The notes under the pieces were generated by a model, which saw nothing but the letters and a program-made list of their open reading frames with translations, searched no databases and was not told the DNA's origin. Both the position numbers and the translations under genes were made by a program. Shown piece after piece: positions 22,870 through 29,990 of a stretch of DNA of 54,300 bases. The first letter of the stretch is position 1; each line of letters begins with the position of its first letter. The stretch is from Amaricoccus sp. (GTDB taxonomy: Bacteria > Pseudomonadota > Alphaproteobacteria > Rhodobacterales > Rhodobacteraceae): contig NZ_JAGOMQ010000029.1 of NCBI RefSeq assembly GCF_017993425.1, forward strand, positions 1 through 54,300. Direction: 5' to 3'.

Positions 22870-23886
22870 TCAGCCCAGCTTCTGCGCGGTGGCGGCCTCG
22901 AGGATAGCCCAGGCGTCATCGCCGAACTTGCCCTTCCACTCGCCGTAGAAGCCCGCGTCGATCAGCTTCTGCTTGAAGGGCGGCAGCTCGGGGGTGTTGA
23001 ACACCATGCCGTTCTTCTCCAGCTCGCCCTGCAGCGAGGCGTTCAGCGCCTCGATGTCGGCGCGCTGCTGCATCCCGGACTCGTTGAAGGCGGTCTGGAT
23101 GATCTCCTTCACGTCGTCGGGGATGCCCGACCACGAGCGCCGGCCGGCCAGCAGCCAGAAGCCGTCCCACATGTGGTTGGTCATCGAGACGTATTTCTGG
23201 ACTTCCCAGAGCTTGAAGTTCGACAGGATGGCGAGCGGGTTCTCCTGCCCGTCGACGGTGCCGGTCTGCAGCGCGGTGTAGACCTCGGCGAAGTTGATCG
23301 AGGTGGGCGCCGAGCCGAAGGCGGTGAACATCGAGGTCCAGAGCGGGCTCACCGGCACGCGGATCTTGAAGTTCTCGAGGTCGGCGGGCGTGACGATCGG
23401 CTTGGTCGAGGAGGAGATCTGGCGGAAGCCGTTGTCCCAGATCTTCTCGAAGGCGAAGAGGCCCTTCTCCTCGATCTGGCCGCGCACATAGGCGCCGAGC
23501 TCGCCGTCCATGGCCTTCCACACGGTCGGGTAGTCGTGGAAGGCGAAGCCGATGCCGCTCAGCGAGGCGTTGGGCACGAAGGTGGAGAGGATGAGCGGCG
23601 AGAGGAAGAAGAAGTCGACGCCGCCCGAGCGGAGCTGGCTCAGCACGTCGGTGTCGGCGCCGAGCTGGCTCTGCGGGAAGATGGTGATCTCGACCCGGCC
23701 GCCGGTCTGCTCCTTGATCCGCTCGACCGCCTCCAGCCCGCGGACGTTCATCGGGTGCGTCAGCGGCTGGTTGTTGGCGAGCTTGAGGTTGATCTCGGCG
23801 GCGCGGGCGGGGCCGGTGCGCAGGAAGGGCGTGGCCAGCGCGCCGGCCGCGGCGCCGAGCAGGAGCGAGCGTCGGGTGAGTTTCAT
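22870..23886 (-). CDS. dctP: TRAP transporter substrate-binding protein (DctP family)
   Basis: A 338-residue periplasmic binding protein. The leader MKLTRRSLLLGAAAGALATP has a twin-arginine-like TRRSLLLG, so Tat export is possible, with cleavage near ARAAE. The mature protein shows DctP features: LANNQPLTHPMN at the start, the FKIRVPVSP segment with the arginine that grips a substrate carboxylate, and VDGQENPLA. It delivers a carboxylate to the fused DctQM membrane protein encoded 30 bases upstream. The actual ligand is unknown. Confidence 0.93.
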   Translation of the reverse strand: MKLTRRSLLLGAAAGALATPFLRTGPARAAEINLKLANNQPLTHPMNVRGLEAVERIKEQTGGRVEITIFPQSQLGADTDVLSQLRSGGVDFFFLSPLILSTFVPNASLSGIGFAFHDYPTVWKAMDGELGAYVRGQIEEKGLFAFEKIWDNGFRQISSSTKPIVTPADLENFKIRVPVSPLWTSMFTAFGSAPTSINFAEVYTALQTGTVDGQENPLAILSNFKLWEVQKYVSMTNHMWDGFWLLAGRRSWSGIPDDVKEIIQTAFNESGMQQRADIEALNASLQGELEKNGMVFNTPELPPFKQKLIDAGFYGEWKGKFGDDAWAILEAATAQKLG

Positions 23887-23916
23887 GGGTGGTTTCCTCC
23901 CGGTTGTGGTTCGAGC

Positions 23917-25794
23917 TCAGAGAAAGGCGATGGAGAAGTACGGCACCGCGGCGATGGCGATGAGGCCGATCACCAGGGCGGCGATGTAGGGCCAGATCGC
24001 GCCCATCGCCTCGTCCGGGGAGACGTTGCCGATCTTGCAGGCGATGTAGAAGCCGATCCCGATCGGGGGGGCCATCAGGCCGACGTTCATCGCCGTGACG
24101 ATCACCATCGAGTAGTGGATGTCGTGGATGCCGAGGTTGCGCGCCATCGGGAACATGATCGGCGCCATCAGCACGATCGCCGGCAGGCCCTCGAGCACGC
24201 AGCCGAGCACCATGAAGATCAGGATCGAGACGCCCATGAAGCTGATCCAGCCGCCGGGGAGCTCGGAGACGCCCTGGGCGAGCTTGCCCGCGAAGCCGGT
24301 CTGGGTGAGCGCCCAGGCCATGGCGGAGGCGGTGCCGAGGATCAGCAGGATCGCCCCGGCGAGGGCGGCGGTCTCGACCAGCATCTTGCCGATCGTGCGC
24401 GGGGTGATCCCGCCGTAGAGCACGATGCCGATGAAGAGCGCATAGACCACGGCGATGGTCGAGACCTCGGTCGCCGTCGCGATGCCGCCGCCGACGACGG
24501 CCCGGATCATGAAGGGGAGCACCAGGGCGGGCGAGGCGACGAGGGCGGTCTTGCCGATCGTCGAGAGCGGCGCCCGGCGCACGCCCGCCATGTCCTCGTG
24601 CCGCGCCTTCCAGCGGGCGAGGACGGCGAGGACGAGGAGCAGCACCATCGCGATGACGAAGCCGGAGGTGAAGAGGCCCGCGATGGAGACGCCGGCGGCG
24701 GAGCCGAGCACGATCAGCACGATCGAGGGCGGCACGGTGTCGGCCATGGCGGCGCCGGTGGCCAGCAGCGCGATCATCTCGCGCGGCTTGTGGCCGCGGC
24801 GCTTCATCTCGGGGAAGAGCGCCGGGGCGACGGTCGCCATGTCGGAGACCTTGGAGCCGGAGATGCCCGAGACGAGGAAGAGCGAGCCGAGGAGCACGTA
24901 GGACATGCCGGCCTTCACGTGGCCGAGCAGCGAGGCGAGGAACTCGACGATCGCCTTGCCCATGCCGGTGACGTCGAGGATGCAGCCGAGCAGCACGAAG
25001 ACCGGCACGGAGAGCAGGATGAGGCTCGACATGCCCTCGTCGATGCGGCCGATCATCACGAAGATCGGCGCCGTCGAGGCGAAGGTCAGGAAGGCGAGCG
25101 TCCCGAGCCCGAAGCAGAAGGCGATCGGCACGCCGGCCATCAGCATCAGCGCGACGAAGAGCCCGAGGAAGACCGGGAGGTTCCAGTTGCCCCAGGTCGC
25201 GAAGACCGGCTCCATCAGGTAGAGCCCCGCGACGATCGCGGCGATGGCCACGGCGGCGGCCCCGAGCGTGGCGGGCGTGCTCTCGCGGACCGCCTTCACC
25301 ATGGCGAGGACCGCCATCAGCAGCATGCCGAAGGGCAGCGCCGCGGCGCGGTAGGTCATCGGCAGCTCGAGCGCGGGCGAGGTGACGTAGCCCTCCTCGT
25401 AGGCGTACTCGAAGGCCGGCCGCAGCATGATGAGCAGGAAGGTCGCCACGAGCAGGAGCGCGAAGGCGTTGATGAAGGGCCGGAGCCGCTCGGGGATCAT
25501 CGGCAGGAAGATCGTCAGGCGCAGGTGCTCGTTGCGGTCGATGGCGAGCGCCGCGCCGATCATCGCGAGCCAGAGGAAGGCCATGGACGCGACCTCGTCC
25601 GCCCAGATGATCGGGGTGCTGAGCAGGTAGCGCGAGGTGACGTTGGCGAGGATCATCGCGATCATCACAACGAGCAGTCCGGCCGCGACGACCGCGAAGG
25701 GTCGCATCCACCGGGATCCGGGATGCATGGCCGCCCCGGTGATTTCCGGGATCAGGTGGTCCGCATCGACCGGGGAATCATAGGTCGCCGCCAT
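23917..25794 (-). CDS. dctM: Fused TRAP transporter permease (DctQ-DctM)
   Basis: A 625-residue inner-membrane protein in which the small subunit DctQ (about residues 30-180, four helices, with RNEHLRLTIF) is joined to the large subunit DctM (about 210-625, about twelve helices, with ISGSKVSDMATVAPALFP and PPSIVLIVLG). It couples sodium gradient to uptake of the DctP ligand. Start 25794 follows AGGGAGG at good spacing, so 21 upstream residues were discarded. First gene of the leftward catabolic operon. Confidence 0.93.
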   Translation of the reverse strand: MAATYDSPVDADHLIPEITGAAMHPGSRWMRPFAVVAAGLLVVMIAMILANVTSRYLLSTPIIWADEVASMAFLWLAMIGAALAIDRNEHLRLTIFLPMIPERLRPFINAFALLLVATFLLIMLRPAFEYAYEEGYVTSPALELPMTYRAAALPFGMLLMAVLAMVKAVRESTPATLGAAAVAIAAIVAGLYLMEPVFATWGNWNLPVFLGLFVALMLMAGVPIAFCFGLGTLAFLTFASTAPIFVMIGRIDEGMSSLILLSVPVFVLLGCILDVTGMGKAIVEFLASLLGHVKAGMSYVLLGSLFLVSGISGSKVSDMATVAPALFPEMKRRGHKPREMIALLATGAAMADTVPPSIVLIVLGSAAGVSIAGLFTSGFVIAMVLLLVLAVLARWKARHEDMAGVRRAPLSTIGKTALVASPALVLPFMIRAVVGGGIATATEVSTIAVVYALFIGIVLYGGITPRTIGKMLVETAALAGAILLILGTASAMAWALTQTGFAGKLAQGVSELPGGWISFMGVSILIFMVLGCVLEGLPAIVLMAPIMFPMARNLGIHDIHYSMVIVTAMNVGLMAPPIGIGFYIACKIGNVSPDEAMGAIWPYIAALVIGLIAIAAVPYFSIAFL

Positions 25795-26207
25795 ACATCC
25801 TCCCTTGGCGTGCCCGGCGCTCGGCCCGGCATAGTCCATATTATGGATCGTGAGCATTCGCCTTGTGCGGGGCTGCTATACCGAATCGGCGAGGCGGGCA
25901 ACAAAAAATTAACGACGGGAAGCGGTGATCCATCCCATGGAATCGATATTGCGGCGTAACACATTGTTTTCAAATTATATGAGTTGGAATGCTACCGTAT
26001 GTCCGGAACAAGACCGAAGGGGTCACCACGGGGTGGATCGAGCGAGAGCGGCGAAAGCTCGTCAAATTCATTCCACATAGTGGAATACAATGCCGACTCC
26101 TGTCGAGCTTGCATCCGATGGACGTCGAGCCTGCGCCCGCGGGCCGCGGTCGGCAAGGGTGGTGAGGATGGGCATGAGCGGGGCGGCCGGCGCCGCCCCC
26201 GGGGGCG
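25795..26207. promoter_or_regulatory. AT-rich control region of the TRAP/thiolase operon with three TCCA...TGGA palindromes
   Basis: This 413-base gene-free stretch is much AT-richer than its neighbours. It contains three palindromes with the same half-site: TCCATA-T-TATGGA (25835-25847), TCCAT-CCC-ATGGA (25929-25941) and ATTCCAC-ATA-GTGGAAT (26070-26086). The size and form are compatible with IclR-family operators. They lie 40, 135 and 276 bases before the dctQM start. The leftward promoter is presumably among them; a precise -35/-10 pair was not decided. Confidence 0.6.
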
Positions 26208-28652
26208 TCAGGCGCGGATACGGGCGCCCTCGGGGTCCCAGAGCGGGCGCAGGAAGGCCTCGGCGGGGAAGCGCTCGGTCGCGACCTCGAGCTCGTAGGA
26301 GCCGGAGAGGACGTAGCCGGGGTCGACGCCGGCCTCCGGGTCGCGGACGTAGCCGTAGCCGATCGGGCGGCCGACCGTGTGGCCGAAGCCGCCGCTGGAC
26401 AGCCAGCCGACGCGCTTGCCGTCGCGGTAGATCGTCTCGCGGCCGAGGAGCGTCACCGACGGGTCGGCGAGGGTGAAGCCGGCGAGGAGGCGGGGCAGGC
26501 GACCGTCGCGCTGCGCCTCCAGCGCCTCGCGGCCGAGGAAGGGCAGGTTCTTGCGGAGCTTCACCGCGAAGCCGAGGCCGGCCATCAGCGGCGAGTGGTC
26601 GGGGCCGATGTCGGCGCCCCAGGCGCGGTAGCCCTTCTCCAGCCGCAGCGACTCGATGGCGCGGTAGCCGGCGTCGCGCAGGCCGTGGGGCGCGCCGGCC
26701 GCCATCAGGGCGTCGTAGACGGTGGCGGCGAACTCGACGGGGACGTGCAGCTCCCAGCCGAGCTCGCCCACGTAGGTGATGCGCAGCGCCAGCGCCGGCG
26801 CGCCGGCGACCGAGAGGCGGCGGCAGGTCCCGAAGGGGAAGGCGGCGTTCGAGACGTCCTCCTCGGCGAGCGGCGCGAGGATGTCGCGCGCCCGGGGGCC
26901 CATCAGCGACAGGACGGCGTTCTGCGAGGTGGCGTCGTGCAGCCGCACGTCGAGGCCGGGCGGGATGTTGCGGCGGAGCCAGTCGAGGTCGTGGGTGGCG
27001 AAGCCGGTGCCGGTGACGACGTAGAAGGTCTCCTCGTCGAGGCGGGCCACGGTCAGGTCGCACTCGATGCCGCCGCGGGCGTTGAGCATCTGGGTGTAGG
27101 TGAGGGTTCCCGGCGGGCGGATGACGTCGCCCGCGCAGATCCAGGAGAGCGCCGCCTCGGCGTGGCGGCCGGTGACGAGGGTCTTGGCGAACGAGGTCTG
27201 GTCGAAGATCACCGCCGCCTCGCGGCAGGCGCGGTGCTCGCGCGCCACGGCGTCGAACCAGTTGGGGCGGTCGAAGGTCGGGACATCCACCGGCGGCTCG
27301 CCGTCGGCGGCGAACCAGTTCGGGCGCTCCCAGCCGAGCTTCTCGCCGAAGACGGCGCCCTTCGCCGCCAGGCGGTCGTAGAGCGGCGAGCGGCGGGCGG
27401 GGCGGGCGGAGGCGTATTCCTCGTGCGGCCAGGCCATGGCGTAGTGGCGCGCGTAGGCCTCGAGCGTGCGCTCGCGCACCGCGCGCGTCGAGAGGGTGTT
27501 GCGGCCGAAGCGGCGGATGTCGACGGGCCAGAGGTCGTAGGGCGGCGCGCCGTTGGCGACCCATTCGGCCAGCGCCATGCCGGCGCCGCCGCCCGAGGCG
27601 ATGCCGAAGGCGTTGAAGCCCGCGCCGACATAGAGGCCCGTCACCTCCGGGGCCGGGCCGAGGATGAAGTTGCCGTCGGGGGTGAAGCTTTCGGGGCCGT
27701 TGATGAAGGACTTGATGCCCGCCGTCTCCAGCGCCGGCACCCGGCCGAGGGCGAGGGCCATGGTCGGCTCGAAATGCTCGAGGTCGTTCGGCAGGAGCTG
27801 GAAGGCGAAGTCGTCGGGCACGCCCGCCTCGGCCCAGGGCTTGGGGTTCGGCTCGTAGCCGCCCATGGTCAGGCCGCCGACCTCCTCCTTCCAGTAGGTG
27901 AGCCGGTCGGGGTCGCGGAGCGTCGGCAGGCCCGGGGTGACGCCGGGGATCGGCTCGGTGATCAGGTACTGGTGCTGCACGCTGACGAGCGGCACGTTGA
28001 CGCCGACGCGGGCGGCCAGCGCGCGGGTCCACTGGCCGCAGCAGAGGACCAGCTTCTCGCAGGCGATCGGGCCGGCGCCGGTCAGCACGCCGCGGACCCG
28101 GCCCTTCTCGACGCGGATGCCGGTCACGGCGACGCCCTCGCGGATCGTCGCGCCGCCCATGCGGGCGCCGCGGGCGAGGGCCTGGACGATGTCGGAGGGC
28201 GAGGCCTGGCCGTCGGTCGGCAGGAAGGCCGCGCCGATGACGTCGTCGATATTCATCAGCGGCCAGAGCTCCAGCGCCTCGCGCGGGGTGAGGAGCTGCA
28301 TCTCGAGCCCGAAGGAGCGGGCGGTCGTCGCCTGCCGGCGCACCTCGGTCCAGCGCTCCGGCGTGCAGGCGAGGCGCAGGCCGCCGTTCATCTTCCAGCC
28401 GGTGGCGAGGCCGGTCTCCGCCTCCAGCCGGTCGTAGAGCGCGACCGAATAGCCGAGGAGCTGGGTGACGTTGGCGTTGGAGCGGAGCTGGCCGACGAGG
28501 CCGGCGGCGTGCCAGCTCGACCCGGAGGAGAGCTGGTGGCGCTCGAGGAGCAGCGTCTCCTGGCCCATGGCGGCGAGGTGGTAGGCGGTCGAGGCCCCGA
28601 CGATGCCGCCGCCCACCACGATGGTCTTCGCTGACGAGGGCAGGTCTGTCAT
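26208..28652 (-). CDS. FAD-dependent oxidoreductase with GcvT domain (dimethylglycine/sarcosine dehydrogenase-like)
   Basis: An 814-residue two-domain enzyme. The N-terminal DAO-type FAD domain (about 1-390) has VVGGGIVGASTAYHL and SSGSSWHAAGLVG; in dimethylglycine dehydrogenase the His of this second motif binds FAD covalently. The C-terminal half (about 430-800) is a GcvT-like aminomethyl-transferase domain that passes the released one-carbon unit to tetrahydrofolate (SLMGPRARDIL, YVGELGWELHVP, GYRAIESLRLEKGYRAWG). It likely demethylates an N-methylated amine imported by the ABC system. The ATG overlaps the kinase stop (ATGA). Confidence 0.9.
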   Translation of the reverse strand: MTDLPSSAKTIVVGGGIVGASTAYHLAAMGQETLLLERHQLSSGSSWHAAGLVGQLRSNANVTQLLGYSVALYDRLEAETGLATGWKMNGGLRLACTPERWTEVRRQATTARSFGLEMQLLTPREALELWPLMNIDDVIGAAFLPTDGQASPSDIVQALARGARMGGATIREGVAVTGIRVEKGRVRGVLTGAGPIACEKLVLCCGQWTRALAARVGVNVPLVSVQHQYLITEPIPGVTPGLPTLRDPDRLTYWKEEVGGLTMGGYEPNPKPWAEAGVPDDFAFQLLPNDLEHFEPTMALALGRVPALETAGIKSFINGPESFTPDGNFILGPAPEVTGLYVGAGFNAFGIASGGGAGMALAEWVANGAPPYDLWPVDIRRFGRNTLSTRAVRERTLEAYARHYAMAWPHEEYASARPARRSPLYDRLAAKGAVFGEKLGWERPNWFAADGEPPVDVPTFDRPNWFDAVAREHRACREAAVIFDQTSFAKTLVTGRHAEAALSWICAGDVIRPPGTLTYTQMLNARGGIECDLTVARLDEETFYVVTGTGFATHDLDWLRRNIPPGLDVRLHDATSQNAVLSLMGPRARDILAPLAEEDVSNAAFPFGTCRRLSVAGAPALALRITYVGELGWELHVPVEFAATVYDALMAAGAPHGLRDAGYRAIESLRLEKGYRAWGADIGPDHSPLMAGLGFAVKLRKNLPFLGREALEAQRDGRLPRLLAGFTLADPSVTLLGRETIYRDGKRVGWLSSGGFGHTVGRPIGYGYVRDPEAGVDPGYVLSGSYELEVATERFPAEAFLRPLWDPEGARIRA

Positions 28653-29542
28653 GATCCGTGGCTCTCCCGGAAGGCCGCCAGCGCCGCCTCGTAGCGGGCG
28701 AGGTTCTCGGCCGTGTAGGCGGCGTAGTCGAAGTCGATGGTCGAGCGGGCCTCCGAGACCATGCTCCACATCGTCTCGCGCAGGAGCGAGGCGGCGGTCA
28801 TCGCGTCGAGGGCGCGGGCGAGGCCGGGGTCGGCGGCGTGGCCGAGATAGGCGTCGAGGAGGAGGGCGCGCTCGCCCGCGTCCATGCCGGCGTTGGAGGC
28901 GAGGCCGCCGAGGTCGAAGAGGGGCGAGTTGAAGCCCGCGTATTCCCAGTCGATCAGCCAGAGCCGGTCGCCGTCGTCGATGATGTTGGCGGGCAGGAGG
29001 TCGTTGTGGCCGAAGACGATGCGGACGGGGCCGACCGCCTCCTCCAGCGCGGCGGCCTCGGCGGTCAGGCGGGCGAGGCGGGGGGCGTGGGGGCTCGCCG
29101 TCTCGGCGAGGGTGGCGGCGTAGTCGCGGATCACCTGGAAGACCCAGAAGATCGGCGCGGGGCCGCGGAACCAGCGGGGGACGTCGTGGTGGGTGCGTCG
29201 GAGCAGGTCGGCGAGGCGCGGGCGGTTCGCCGGGGCGCGGACGGCGGCGGCGTCGAGGGGGCGGCCGTCGATCCAGTCGACGACGAGGACGCCGGGCCCG
29301 GCGTGGCGGACGGCGGGCCCGACCCCGGCGGCGTGGGCGGCGCGGGCGGCGGCGAGCTCGGCGCTGCGCGAGATGCCGTGCGCGGGGATGTCCTCGCCGA
29401 TGCGCACGACATAGCGGCGGCCGGCGTCGGCGACGGTGAAGTTGAGGTTGGTGATGCCGCCTTCCAGCGGCTCGGCCGTGACGGGGCCGGACCAGATCGG
29501 GAGGGTCTCGGCCTTGCGGAGGGCGGCTTCGGCGGGGGTCAT
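28649..29542 (-). CDS. Choline/ethanolamine-kinase-like phosphotransferase
   Basis: A 297-residue kinase of the APH/choline-kinase superfamily. GGITNLNFTV with its glycine-rich loop lies near residue 28. VFGHNDLLPANI (about 180) and LIDWEYAG (about 200) are the catalytic Asp loop and metal-binding Asp. It probably phosphorylates a small amino alcohol such as choline or a methylated ethanolamine. Its stop overlaps the FAD-GcvT start, a strong sign of a joint pathway. The start ATGACCCCC at 29542 overlaps the stop of the 122-codon junction frame upstream. Confidence 0.87.
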   Translation of the reverse strand: MTPAEAALRKAETLPIWSGPVTAEPLEGGITNLNFTVADAGRRYVVRIGEDIPAHGISRSAELAAARAAHAAGVGPAVRHAGPGVLVVDWIDGRPLDAAAVRAPANRPRLADLLRRTHHDVPRWFRGPAPIFWVFQVIRDYAATLAETASPHAPRLARLTAEAAALEEAVGPVRIVFGHNDLLPANIIDDGDRLWLIDWEYAGFNSPLFDLGGLASNAGMDAGERALLLDAYLGHAADPGLARALDAMTAASLLRETMWSMVSEARSTIDFDYAAYTAENLARYEAALAAFRESHGS

Positions 29543-29907
29543 GGCGCGAGGCCTGGTAGGCGGGCGGGCGCGCGCGCGGAGGGGCGGCGCGGGACGGTCG
29601 TGCTGACGTCGGCGGGGCGCGTCGTTCTCCTGCTGCCGTTCGGGCGCGACGGCGCCGCATTCACTTCGCGGATTTGTCCGTCGACAAATCCGCGCGCGCC
29701 TGCCTGCCCGTCACGCCACAGGCGTGCCTTCGGCACGACGGCAGGCGCGATTCCGCGCCAGCCCAGGCAGGCGCGCGCGGATTGGAGAGCGACGGTGAGG
29801 CCCGGCGCCCCTCGCCCCTCCGCGCCAACGCGCTCCGGGTCGACGCCCTGCGCGAGGCAGTGCCTCGCTTTTGCAGGGCGAAGGAAGGGACCACCCCGGC
29901 CGGTCAT
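29539..29907 (-). CDS. Junction ORF, 122 aa, directly before the kinase gene
   Basis: A frame of 122 residues starting MTGRGG and ending RLPGLAP, where the ending copies the ProW C-terminus (RLGLAP). It opens by ATGA overlap with the 28-codon frame upstream and closes by ATGA overlap with the kinase. The middle is arginine-rich and coincides with hairpins of a repeat element (29667-29894), so the protein sequence is unlikely to be under selection. The frame may serve only to keep translation moving between proW and the kinase. Confidence 0.4.
   Translation of the reverse strand: MTGRGGPFLRPAKARHCLAQGVDPERVGAEGRGAPGLTVALQSARACLGWRGIAPAVVPKARLWRDGQAGARGFVDGQIREVNAAPSRPNGSRRTTRPADVSTTVPRRPSARAPARLPGLAP
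29667..29894. repeat. Hairpin-rich element related to family A
   Basis: Begins with a perfect 12-bp stem CGCGGATTTGTC/GACAAATCCGCG with a 4-base loop (29667-29694), which resembles the ACGGATTTG/CAAATCCGT stem of family A. It contains CGTGCC-TTC-GGCACG, the phrase TCCGCGCCAACGCGCTCCG shared with A1-A3, and a stem CCCTGC...GCAGGG around GAGGCAGTGCCTC. Clear terminal repeats are not visible. It appears inserted in the duplicated proW/kinase junction. Confidence 0.6.
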
Positions 29908-29990
29908 GGCGCGAGGCCCGGCAGCTGGCGGCGGCGCTGCGCGCGCCCTCCGGCGCGAGGCGGTCGAAGGAGGGGACCGGCCGGCGTCAT
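29904..29990 (-). CDS. Junction mini-ORF, 28 aa, directly after proW
   Basis: Starts MTPAGP (compare kinase MTPAEA) and ends LPGLAP (compare ProW LGLAP). Its ATG overlaps the proW stop (ATGA at 29987-29990) and its stop overlaps the next frame in the same way (29904-29907). The 15-mer TCATGGCGCGAGGCC (plus strand) marks all three junctions, at 29539, 29904 and 29987. Product function, if any, unknown. Confidence 0.45.
   Translation of the reverse strand: MTPAGPLLRPPRAGGRAQRRRQLPGLAP

Noticed and set aside
22654-25959. An 1101-codon plus-strand frame opposite the TRAP genes
   Set aside because: The minus strand encodes convincing IclR, DctP and DctQM proteins. The plus-strand frame is charged low-complexity sequence rich in Glu, Asp, His and Arg.
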